Source: JANQEA01 sp964466035 (GTDB lineage Bacteria > Bipolaricaulota > Bipolaricaulia > UBA7950 > UBA9294). From it: DNA of 7,201 nt. Location: NCBI GenBank assembly GCA_964466035.1, contig CAYXLR010000032.1, positions 1 through 7,201 on the forward strand. The letters are read 5' to 3'. Positions 1 to 5,451 of the stretch are shown here, piece after piece. Each line of letters begins with the position of its first letter. Within the stretch, counting starts at the first letter, position 1. The translations under genes and the position numbers were made by a program. The notes under the pieces were generated by a model that was not told the DNA's origin, searched no databases, and worked only from the letters and a program-made list of their open reading frames with translations.

Positions 1-9
1 GGAGGCCGA

Positions 10-993
10 ATGGAGTACAGAACGCTAGGTCGGACCGGCTGGGAGGTTTCGGCCGTGAGCTTCGGCACGTGGGCGATCGGCGGGACGTGGGGAACCGTGC
101 GCGACAGCGAGTCCATGGCCGCGCTGCACCGCGCGGCGGAAATCGGCGTCAACTTCTTCGACACGGCCGACGTGTACGGGGACGGCCGCAGCGAGCGGCT
201 CCTCGCGCGGCTCCGCAAGGAGTGCAAACGGGAGATCTTCATCGCCACCAAGGCGGGACGGCGGCTCGACCCGCACATACCCGAAGGGTACAGCCGGGAG
301 AATCTGGCCTCCTACGTCGAGCGGAGCCTTCGCAACCTCGACGCAGAGGCGCTCGATCTGCTTCAGCTCCACTGCCCGCCAACGGACGTCTACTACACGC
401 CCGAGGTCTTCGAGGTCCTCGAAGGTCTGGTCAAGGCAGGGAAGGTCCGCCACTACGGCGTCAGCGTGGAGAAGGTCGAAGAGGCGCTGAAAGCGATCGA
501 CTACCCCGGCGTCCAGACGATCCAGATCATCTACAACATGTTCCGCCAGCGCCCCGCCGAGCGGCTGTTCGAGGCCGCGAAGGAGCGCCAAGTCGGCATC
601 ATCGCGCGCGTCCCGCTCGCCTCCGGGCTGCTCACCGGCAAGTTCGCGGCCGACGCGCAGTTCGAAGCCGACGACCATCGGTCGTTCAACCGCTCCGGCG
701 AGGCGTTCGACCGAGGGGAGACGTTCGCCGGCGTCGACTTCGAGACCGGGCTGCGGGCGGTGGAGGCGCTGCGCGCCGTCTGCCCGCCCGAAATGACCCT
801 CGCACAGTTCGCCCTCCGATGGATCCTCTCGAGCGACGCGGTGTCGTGCGCGATCCCCGGCGGCAAACGAGCGGAGCAAGTGGAAGAGAACGCCGCCGCG
901 GCCGATCTGCCCGAGCTTTCAGACGACACGCTCGCCGCGGTCCGAAAGATCTACGAAAGGCTCATCCGAGACCAGGTCCACCACCGCTGGTAG
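10..993 (+). CDS. Aldo/keto reductase
   Basis: This is a 327-residue NAD(P)H-dependent oxidoreductase of the aldo/keto reductase superfamily, a cytosolic (alpha/beta)8 barrel that reduces aldehyde or ketone groups. The length is typical. The start has YRTLGRTG and SFGTWAIGG, the first barrel strands of the family. The catalytic tetrad can be placed as D51 (FFDTAD), Y56 (DVYGDG), K81 (IATKAG) and H121 (LLQLH). Later segments VQTIQIIYNM, PLASGLLTGK and CAIPGGKR follow the usual order, the last ones belonging to the cofactor-binding end. The start is supported by GGAGG at positions 1-5, four bases before the ATG. The gene ends 114 bases before the LacI-type regulator, with a separate promoter in between, so it may belong to an upstream unit cut by the window edge. 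The substrate cannot be read from the sequence. Sugar or sugar-acid chemistry is only suggested by its neighbours. Confidence 0.93.
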   Translation: MEYRTLGRTGWEVSAVSFGTWAIGGTWGTVRDSESMAALHRAAEIGVNFFDTADVYGDGRSERLLARLRKECKREIFIATKAGRRLDPHIPEGYSRENLASYVERSLRNLDAEALDLLQLHCPPTDVYYTPEVFEVLEGLVKAGKVRHYGVSVEKVEEALKAIDYPGVQTIQIIYNMFRQRPAERLFEAAKERQVGIIARVPLASGLLTGKFAADAQFEADDHRSFNRSGEAFDRGETFAGVDFETGLRAVEALRAVCPPEMTLAQFALRWILSSDAVSCAIPGGKRAEQVEENAAAADLPELSDDTLAAVRKIYERLIRDQVHHRW

Positions 994-1037
994 GGTCCGA
1001 GGGCCGCCGTGCCTTCGGCGACATCCGTGGCCTCCTC

Positions 1038-1065
1038 TTGACAATCCGGCGAGACGAAATATAAT
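1038..1065 (+). promoter_or_regulatory. Sigma-70-type promoter of the LacI-family gene
   Basis: A perfect -35 hexamer TTGACA (1038-1043) and a perfect -10 hexamer TATAAT (1060-1065) are separated by 16 bases. Transcription would start near 1072, inside the adjoining palindrome, and give a leader of about 36 bases before the regulator's ATG. Two consensus hexamers at good spacing in such GC-rich DNA are unlikely by chance. No transcript data support it. Confidence 0.85.
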
Positions 1066-1079
1066 GCAACCGGTTGCAT
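1064..1079 (+). promoter_or_regulatory. LacI-family operator 1 (autoregulatory)
   Basis: ATGCAACCGGTTGCAT is a perfect 16-bp palindrome with a central CG, the classic shape of LacI/CcpA-family operators. It overlaps the last two bases of the -10 box and the predicted start point, so a bound repressor should block RNA polymerase. It lies 28 bases before the regulator gene, which implies autoregulation. The 19 bases TGCAACCGGTTGCATAGAA recur exactly at 2138-2156, after the regulator gene. That the neighbouring regulator is the binder is inferred from position and family. Confidence 0.87.
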
Positions 1080-1107
1080 AGAAGCGAAGGAGCCGCAGGA
1101 GAAGCCG

Positions 1108-2118
1108 ATGAGCAGCGAAACGGTCCGCACGATCAGCGATATCGCCCGCTTGGCCGGCGTTTCCAAATCGACCGTCTCCCGCGCGTTGAGCGACAGCCCG
1201 CTCGTCGCCGACGAGACCAAGGAGCGGATCCTCGCGATCGCGCGGCAGCATCGGTTTCAGGTCAACGCGCCGGCCCGTCGACTCAGCCTGCGGCGGAGCC
1301 GGACGATCGCGTTCGTGACCCACGCCTACCACAAGGACTTCTCTTGGGCGGACCTGTTCGGACTGGAGATCCTCGGCGGCATCACGCGCGGCCTGCACGA
1401 GAGCGGGTACGACACGCTGGTCCTCCACGTCGACCCCAAGGACACCAAGTGGGCGAGGCAGTACCTGGACACCGGCCGCGTCGACGGGTTCATCCTGCAG
1501 ACGTCGGCCCGCAAGCAGTACCACGTCAAGACCCTGCTGGAGATGGGGGCCCCGTTCATCGTCTGGGGCTTCCCGCAGCCGGGCCAGAGCTACTGCTCCG
1601 TCACGGGCGACGATCTCACCGGGGGACGGTTGGCGACGGAGCACCTGATCCGGGCCGGAAGGAAGCGGATCGCCTTCCTCGGAGGAAGCCTCGGGGAGCC
1701 GGAGGTCAAGCACCGGTACGCGGGGTACGAAGCCGCCCTGCGCGACGCGGGGCGGGACGTCGATCGGGAGCTGATCGGGTACGGGGACTACTCGGACACC
1801 TCGGGCGCCGCGGTGATGCGCGGCCTGTTGGAGCGAGCCCCGGACCTCGACGCCGTCTCCGTGAACAGCGATCTGATGGCGATCGCGGCGATGGACGTGA
1901 TCCGCGAGGAGGGGCGCCGCGTGCCGGACGACGTCGCCGTCGTCGGGTACGACGACCTATCGATCGCGGCCCACAGCAACCCGCCCCTGACGACCGTCCG
2001 GCAGAACGTCCCGGAAGCGGGGAGGCTGCTCGCCCGAAACCTGGTCGAGTACCTCCAAACGGGGATGGTGACGAACGTGACCGTCCCGGTCGAGTTGGTC
2101 GTTCGCGAGTCCGGCTGA
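1108..2118 (+). CDS. LacI-family transcriptional repressor
   Basis: This is a 336-residue LacI/GalR-type DNA-binding regulator of normal length. Residues 8-27 form the N-terminal helix-turn-helix, with DIARLAGVS and the recognition helix STVSRAL. Residues 54-62 (NAPARRLSL) match the hinge helix that inserts into the operator centre. The periplasmic-binding-protein-like effector domain runs from about residue 66 to the end, with family landmarks DGFIL, GDDLTGG, RIAFLGG, YAGYEAAL, NSDLMAIAAM, VVGYDDLSIA and TTVRQN. The start is fixed by AGGAG at 1097-1101, six bases before the ATG, and by the HTH following at once. It is flanked by two copies of one palindromic operator, so it probably represses itself and the genes after it. 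The effector is not determinable here; the downstream enzymes suggest cellobiose, a related beta-disaccharide, or a phosphorylated product. Confidence 0.95.
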   Translation: MSSETVRTISDIARLAGVSKSTVSRALSDSPLVADETKERILAIARQHRFQVNAPARRLSLRRSRTIAFVTHAYHKDFSWADLFGLEILGGITRGLHESGYDTLVLHVDPKDTKWARQYLDTGRVDGFILQTSARKQYHVKTLLEMGAPFIVWGFPQPGQSYCSVTGDDLTGGRLATEHLIRAGRKRIAFLGGSLGEPEVKHRYAGYEAALRDAGRDVDRELIGYGDYSDTSGAAVMRGLLERAPDLDAVSVNSDLMAIAAMDVIREEGRRVPDDVAVVGYDDLSIAAHSNPPLTTVRQNVPEAGRLLARNLVEYLQTGMVTNVTVPVELVVRESG

Positions 2119-2126
2119 GGTTTTTC

Positions 2127-2155
2127 TTGACGATGATTGCAACCGGTTGCATAGA
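2127..2155 (+). promoter_or_regulatory. Possible promoter of the downstream genes
   Basis: TTGACG (2127-2132, five of six matches to the -35 consensus) is followed after 17 bases by CATAGA (2150-2155, three of six matches to the -10 consensus). The operator lies almost wholly between the two hexamers, a strongly repressible layout. The weak -10 and the very short leader it implies, with the transcript starting at about the ribosome-binding site, are points against it. GATGAT at 2132-2137 is an alternative -10 but has no -35. Confidence 0.5.
2138..2151 (+). promoter_or_regulatory. LacI-family operator 2
   Basis: TGCAACCGGTTGCA is a perfect 14-bp palindrome identical to the core of operator 1. 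It starts 19 bases after the regulator's stop codon, and its centre is 1,073 bp from the centre of operator 1. Identity continues for five bases past the palindrome (TAGAA). It sits inside a promoter-like element ahead of a strong ribosome-binding site, so it should put the genes after it under the same repressor. Two identical sites also allow looping by a tetrameric repressor, which is inference. Confidence 0.85.
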
Positions 2156-2160
2156 AAACG

Positions 2161-2168
2161 AAAGGAGG
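2161..2168 (+). promoter_or_regulatory. Full-consensus Shine-Dalgarno site
   Basis: AAAGGAGG is complementary over all eight bases to the usual 3' end of bacterial 16S rRNA. It stands five bases before the ATG at 2174. It is the best ribosome-binding site in the window, and it is the main reason to take the short reading frame after it seriously. Confidence 0.75.
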
Positions 2169-2173
2169 GCGGG

Positions 2174-2359
2174 ATGAACCCAGCGGTGTTCTACGTCCTG
2201 AAGTGGGAAAAGGAACTCGAGATCCAGCGCTCGGCCCGCGCGTCGGACCGGAGAGCGACCGACTCGGTCGAACCGCCGCCGCGCGGACGCCAGTCCCAGA
2301 GCGGGTCGAGCGCGGTCCGCCATCGACGCCCTCGCCGGCGTGCGTGCGCGCTCCCATGA
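2174..2359 (+). CDS. Small hypothetical protein (61 aa)
   Basis: This short frame starts MNPAVFYVLKWEKELEIQ and ends in an arginine-rich tail (RHRRPRRRA). I do not recognise a named family. The first 18 or so residues could form an amphipathic helix; the rest is polar, rich in Arg, Ser and Pro, and looks disordered. No signal peptide or membrane segment is evident. In its favour: the strongest ribosome-binding site in the window lies five bases before the ATG, the frame directly follows the second operator and possible promoter, and third codon positions are mostly G or C. Against it: small size, low-complexity tail and no recognised homology. An upstream ATG at 2147 lies inside the operator and is unlikely to be used. 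It could be a real small protein, a leader peptide for the operon, or the surviving 5' end of a lost larger gene. Confidence 0.45.
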   Translation: MNPAVFYVLKWEKELEIQRSARASDRRATDSVEPPPRGRQSQSGSSAVRHRRPRRRACALP

Positions 2360-2446
2360 GGAAGCCGCAGCACGTATCATGTCGCCGGAAGCGACGGTGA
2401 ACGGAGAAGAAGCGATCCGACGCGATCGAGAGGGCGTGGACGAGGG
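2360..2446 (+). other. Spacer between small ORF and acetyltransferase gene
   Basis: This 87-base spacer has a small 5-bp hairpin (GTCGC 2381-2385 with GCGAC 2391-2395) and a GAGAGGG motif at 2428-2434, 12 bases before the acetyltransferase ATG, which may serve as its ribosome-binding site. TATCAT at 2375-2380 resembles a -10 box but has no -35 partner. I see no terminator here, so read-through from operator 2 is plausible. Confidence 0.4.
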
Positions 2447-3037
2447 ATGACCGACACGGAGAAGGCGAAGATGCTGCGCGGCGACCTGTACGACGCCACG
2501 GACGAAACGCTGGTCGCGGAGAGGCTCCGCGTCCGCGAGCTTCTCCACCGACTGAACGTCGTGCAGGCCGGAGGGAACCCCGGCACGTACTCGGAGATCG
2601 TGCGAGAGCTCCTCCCGAACGCGTCGCGGTCGACGTGGATCCAGCCGCCGTTCTACTGCGATTACGGATACAACATCCACACCGGAAAGGACGTCTTCTT
2701 CAACTTCGACTGCGTCGTCCTCGACGGCGCCCGGGTGACGATCGGCGCTCACACCCAGTTCGGTCCCAACGTGCAGATCTACACCGCGTCGCACCCGCTC
2801 GAAGCCGACCTCCGGCGCACCGGGCTGGAGGACAACCGGCCGGTGTCCATCGGCGCCGACTGTTGGATCGGGGGGAGCGTCGTGATCCGTCCCGGCGTGA
2901 CGATCGGGGATCGATGCGTGATCGGCGCCGGTTCCGTCGTCACCAAGGACGTCCCGGACGACACCGTCGCCGCCGGCAACCCGGCGAAGCCGATCCGGAC
3001 GGAGACCGATCCCCCTCCGGGCGAGACGCGAGCATGA
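2447..3037 (+). CDS. maa: Maltose/galactoside-type sugar O-acetyltransferase
   Basis: This 196-residue protein belongs to the Maa/LacA/NodL group, which transfers acetyl from acetyl-CoA to a sugar hydroxyl. It is thought to mark surplus or non-metabolisable sugars for export. The N-terminal mac domain (EKAKMLRGDLYDATDETL, residues 5-22) is followed by a left-handed beta-helix of hexapeptide repeats (IGAHTQFGP, IGADCWIGG, IRPGVTIGD, IGAGSVVTKDVP). Expected active-site features are present: N86 and D88 in FFNFDCV, and catalytic H116 in YTASHPL. The family end GNPAKPIR is followed by about 12 extra charged residues. The family start at the mac domain supports this ATG. The gene lies in the right direction after operator 2 and resembles the place of lacA in a sugar operon. 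The acceptor sugar is unknown, and the symbol reflects similarity to E. coli Maa rather than proven maltose specificity. Confidence 0.92.
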   Translation: MTDTEKAKMLRGDLYDATDETLVAERLRVRELLHRLNVVQAGGNPGTYSEIVRELLPNASRSTWIQPPFYCDYGYNIHTGKDVFFNFDCVVLDGARVTIGAHTQFGPNVQIYTASHPLEADLRRTGLEDNRPVSIGADCWIGGSVVIRPGVTIGDRCVIGAGSVVTKDVPDDTVAAGNPAKPIRTETDPPPGETRA

Positions 3038-3046
3038 GCCGGTGGA

Positions 3047-3066
3047 CCCGTCGGGGCCCCGACGGG
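3047..3066 (+). repeat. Perfect 20-bp GC-rich palindrome
   Basis: CCCGTCGGGGCCCCGACGGG reads identically on both strands. It starts nine bases after the acetyltransferase stop codon. It could fold in RNA into a strong stem with a minimal loop, or be a protein-binding site. No run of T follows, so it is not a typical intrinsic terminator. It may protect the 3' end of the upstream transcript, attenuate read-through, or bind a regulator other than the local LacI protein, whose site is different. Confidence 0.6.
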
Positions 3067-3068
3067 CT

Positions 3069-3086
3069 GCGCGGACGAAGCCGCGC
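3069..3086 (+). repeat. Second short hairpin
   Basis: GCGCGG (3069-3074) pairs with CCGCGC (3081-3086) across a six-base loop. It directly follows the 20-bp palindrome, so the two could form tandem hairpins in the transcript. A weak CTCCTT stretch follows instead of a T run. Such short inverted repeats also arise by chance in GC-rich DNA. Confidence 0.35.
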
Positions 3087-3091
3087 GCTCC

Positions 3092-3119
3092 TTGTGGAAT
3101 CCCCGGCATGTCCGATAAT
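3092..3119 (+). promoter_or_regulatory. Possible promoter of the GH4 gene run
   Basis: GATAAT (3114-3119, five of six matches to the -10 consensus) stands 16 bases after TTGTGG (3092-3097, three of six matches to the -35 consensus). Transcription would begin near 3126 and give a leader of about 20 bases before the GTG at 3147. The AT-rich -10 stands out in GC-rich surroundings. With the hairpins just upstream, this suggests the GH4-kinase-epimerase-phosphorylase genes may form their own unit. The weak -35 keeps confidence low. Confidence 0.4.
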
Positions 3120-3131
3120 GGCCTCACAGTC

Positions 3132-3141
3132 GGGGGAAGGA
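3132..3141 (+). promoter_or_regulatory. Ribosome-binding site deciding the GH4 start
   Basis: GGGGGAAGGA ends five bases before the GTG at 3147. Neither the in-frame ATG at 3108 nor the GTG at 3042 is required by the protein family. The site and the NAD-binding strand that begins right after GTG 3147 together favour the later start. Confidence 0.65.
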
Positions 3142-3146
3142 CTCGC

Positions 3147-4436
3147 GTGGACGGGCTGAACATCTGTGTCATCGGCGGCGGGAGCACCTACACGCCGGAG
3201 CTGATCGAGGGGTTTCTCGGCCGGGAATCCGGTCTGTCCGTCGGTCGGTTGACGCTGATGGACGTCGACCCTCGACGGCTTCAGATCGTCGGCGGACTCG
3301 CGCGTCGGATGCTCGATGCGGCCGGCTCCGAGATCGAGCTCCGGCTCTCCACCGACCGGATCGAGGCCCTCGAAGGCGCCGACTACGTCCTCACCCAGAT
3401 GCGGGTCGGCGGGTCGAGCGCGCGGATTCGCGACGAGCGGATCCCGCTCAAGCACGGAGTCGTCGGCCAGGAGACGACCGGGCCGGGCGGATTCGCGAAC
3501 GCGCTTCGCACGATCCCCGTGATGCTCGACGTCGCCGCCGACGTGAGGCGCGCCGCTCCGGACGCCTGGTGGATCAACTTCACGAACCCCTCGGGCCTCG
3601 TCACCGAGGCGATCTGGAAGCACGCGGGCGTCGAAGCGATCGGCCTGTGCAACGTGCCGATCGGCATGCGAAACGCGATCGCCGGCCTGTTGGACGTCGA
3701 GCCGCCCCGGGTCCGACTCGACTACGTCGGGCTCAACCATCTGAGCTGGATTCGGGGGGTGCGTCTCGATGGGCGGGACGTCATCGACGACGTGATCGAG
3801 CGGGCGATCGCCGCGGGAACGTGCGGACCGTTCGCTCCGGAGCTGCTCCGGACGCTTCGGATGCTTCCCAATGTCTACCTCGACTACTACTACAACACCG
3901 ACCGCGTCGTCCGGGAGCAGCGGTCGGCGGAGAGGACCCGCGGCGAGGTCGTGCGCGACGTCGAGCGCGACCTCCTCCGGATGTACGAGGACCCGGCGCT
4001 CGCGACCAAGCCGAAGGAGCTGGAACAGCGCGGCGGCGCGCACTACTCCACCGCGGCCGTCTCCCTGATCCGGGCCCTGGAGACCGACGCCGGCGACGCA
4101 CAGGTCGTCAACACGCCGAACCGCGGCGCGATCCCGGATCTGCCGGACGACGGCGTGGTCGAGGTCCCGTGCGTCGTCGACCGGCACGGGGCCCGTCCGA
4201 TCCCCTGCGCTCCCCTTCCGCCGGCGATTCGCGGCCTCGTGCAGTCCGTGAAGGCGTACGAGGAGCTGACCGTCCGAGCCGGCGCCGAGGGGGACGAGCG
4301 GGCCGCGCTGCTCGCGCTCGCCGTCCATCCGCTCGTCCCGTCCTTCGACGTGGCGAAGCGGCTCTGGGCGGAGATCAAAAAGGCGAACGCGGCGGAGCTG
4401 CCGCAGTTCGCGCCGGCGGGGAGGGACCGACCGTGA
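3147..4436 (+). CDS. GH4 6-phospho-beta-glucosidase
   Basis: This 429-residue enzyme of glycoside hydrolase family 4 uses NAD+ and a divalent metal, usually Mn2+, to cleave 6-phosphorylated glycosides by an oxidation-elimination mechanism. The N-terminal Rossmann fold has ICVIGGGSTYTPEL (residues 6-19). Further landmarks are ERIPLKHGVVGQETTGPGG (98-116), FTNPSG (145-150, with N147), GLCNVP with metal ligand C168, GLNHLS with metal ligand H198, the Tyr cluster at 247-249 where the catalytic base is expected, RGGAHYSTAA (295-304) and LPDDGVVEVPC (332-342). This order matches the BglT/CelF/LicH beta-glucosidase side of GH4 rather than the alpha-glycosidase side. I chose GTG 3147 because of the good ribosome-binding site and because the Rossmann strand begins at once; ATG 3108 would add 13 residues. 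The stop overlaps the kinase start by four bases, implying translational coupling. No PTS is visible, so the source of the 6-phosphate is open. Activity on chitobiose 6-phosphate is an alternative. Confidence 0.93.
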   Translation: MDGLNICVIGGGSTYTPELIEGFLGRESGLSVGRLTLMDVDPRRLQIVGGLARRMLDAAGSEIELRLSTDRIEALEGADYVLTQMRVGGSSARIRDERIPLKHGVVGQETTGPGGFANALRTIPVMLDVAADVRRAAPDAWWINFTNPSGLVTEAIWKHAGVEAIGLCNVPIGMRNAIAGLLDVEPPRVRLDYVGLNHLSWIRGVRLDGRDVIDDVIERAIAAGTCGPFAPELLRTLRMLPNVYLDYYYNTDRVVREQRSAERTRGEVVRDVERDLLRMYEDPALATKPKELEQRGGAHYSTAAVSLIRALETDAGDAQVVNTPNRGAIPDLPDDGVVEVPCVVDRHGARPIPCAPLPPAIRGLVQSVKAYEELTVRAGAEGDERAALLALAVHPLVPSFDVAKRLWAEIKKANAAELPQFAPAGRDRP

Positions 4437-5431
4437 GCCGGGTGCTCGGCGTCGACGGCGGCAACTCCAAGACCTTCGCCCTGGTCTCGGACGCCGAGGG
4501 GCGCCTCCTCGGGTTCGCGCGGGCCGAGGGGAGCAACCACGAGCGGATCGGGTTCGACGAGACCGAGACCGTCCTTCGGGACGTCGCGCACGAGGCGCTC
4601 GCCGACGCGGGAACGGACGGGCCGGTCGACCGCGGCTTCTGGGGGCTCGCCGGGGCCGACCTGCCGTCCGACTTCGAGCGCCTTCGCGCCATCGTCGACC
4701 GGATCCACGCCGCGGAGAAGAACGTCGTCAAGAACGACGTTGCGGCGGCCACGGGCGCCGGATTCACCCGCGGGTGGGGCGTCGGCGTCATCTCCGGCGC
4801 CGGGTTCAGCGCCGGCGGGGTCGCGCCGGACGGCCGCGAGTTCCGATTCCCCTCCCTCGGAGCGGCGACCGGCGACTGGGGCGGCGGCGAGGAGATCGGC
4901 CTGGAGGTCCTCCGGCTCGCCCACCGCGGTTTCGACGGCCGCGGAGAGCCCACCCTGCTCGCCGATCGCGTGGCGAGCGCGCTCGGGATGACCTCTCTCG
5001 AGGAGCTCCCGGCCCGGATCCGCGCCGACGGCCTCGACCGGACGGCGATCCGCGACAGGCTGCCTCCGCTCCTCTTCGAGGTCGCGCTGGAAGGCGACCG
5101 GGTCGCGCGCGACCTGGTCGTCCGCATCGGCGAGGAGGTCGGCACGACGGCCGCGACGATCGTCGAGCGTCTCGGGATGCAGGGTATGGACGTCGAGGTC
5201 GTGCTCGGGGGTTCCGTGTTCAACGGGAGCGGACCGCTGCTGACGGAGACGGTCGCGGCGCGGGTCCAGGAGGCCGCGCCGCGCGCCCGGATCGTCCGCC
5301 CCGAGTTCCATCCGGTGGTGGGCGCGGTGTTCGAGGCGCTGCGCGGCCTCGGACTCGACGTCGACGCGAGGGTCCGGGCCAACGTGCGGGCCACCCTCCC
5401 AGCCGGGTTGACCGAACCCGAGGACGGATGA
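4433..5431 (+). CDS. BadF/BadG-family sugar kinase (N-acetylglucosamine kinase-like)
   Basis: This 332-residue protein belongs to the BadF/BadG/BcrA/BcrD ATPase group of the ASKHA (actin/hexokinase-like) fold, which includes N-acetylglucosamine and glucosamine kinases. Phosphate-1 motif VDGGNSKT is at residues 7-14. KNDVAAATGAG (100-110) carries the likely catalytic D102. The phosphate-2 region is VISGAGFSAGG (119-129), GAGF replacing the more usual GTGS. ATGDWGGGEEIG (145-156) and the adenosine motif VVLGGSVF (256-263) follow, with HPVVGAVFEAL near the end. The GTG start overlaps the GH4 stop (GTGA, 4433-4436) and has GGAGGG at 4420-4425, seven bases upstream. As I recall, kinases of this type are also paired with GH4 genes in actinobacteria. 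The substrate may be glucose, GlcNAc or mannose released by the neighbouring enzymes, or the disaccharide itself to feed GH4. Sequence alone does not decide. Confidence 0.88.
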   Translation: MSRVLGVDGGNSKTFALVSDAEGRLLGFARAEGSNHERIGFDETETVLRDVAHEALADAGTDGPVDRGFWGLAGADLPSDFERLRAIVDRIHAAEKNVVKNDVAAATGAGFTRGWGVGVISGAGFSAGGVAPDGREFRFPSLGAATGDWGGGEEIGLEVLRLAHRGFDGRGEPTLLADRVASALGMTSLEELPARIRADGLDRTAIRDRLPPLLFEVALEGDRVARDLVVRIGEEVGTTAATIVERLGMQGMDVEVVLGGSVFNGSGPLLTETVAARVQEAAPRARIVRPEFHPVVGAVFEALRGLGLDVDARVRANVRATLPAGLTEPEDG

Positions 5432-5436
5432 ACGAA

Positions 5437-5441
5437 AGGAG
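5437..5441 (+). promoter_or_regulatory. Ribosome-binding site deciding the epimerase start
   Basis: AGGAG lies ten bases before the ATG at 5452 and 13 before the ATG at 5455. The alternative ATG at 5428 overlaps the kinase stop as ATGA but has no comparable site before it and would add eight residues that the family does not need. Confidence 0.55.
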
Positions 5442-5451
5442 CGGGCATCGG

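Noticed and set aside
1005..1020. Hairpin CGCCG/CGGCG after the aldo/keto reductase as a terminator
   Set aside because: The stem is only five pairs and no T run follows; the next bases are mixed. It is too weak to call.
2111..2125. T run (2121-2125) after the regulator stop codon as an intrinsic terminator
   Set aside because: No convincing inverted repeat precedes the five T residues, and the stretch runs straight into the -35 element of the possible second promoter.
2831..2849. Near-palindrome around ACAACCGGCCGGTGT as a third operator
   Set aside because: It lies inside the acetyltransferase coding region, the half-sites differ from the TGCAACC motif, and the symmetry is imperfect.
3042..3146. 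N-terminal extension of the GH4 protein from GTG 3042 or ATG 3108
   Set aside because: The added residues come from the palindrome and hairpin region and match nothing in GH4 enzymes. The ribosome-binding site and Rossmann strand fit GTG 3147.
1706..3187. Minus-strand frame of 493 codons spanning the regulator, small ORF and acetyltransferase
   Set aside because: It crosses three plus-strand genes, both spacers and operator 2, and its translation is Arg/Pro-rich without recognisable domains.
4375..5448. Long open frame on the minus strand (357 codons) across the kinase gene
   Set aside because: It is antisense to a clearly recognised kinase, has low-complexity Arg/Ser/Pro-rich composition and no domain motifs. 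Such frames are common opposite GC-rich genes.
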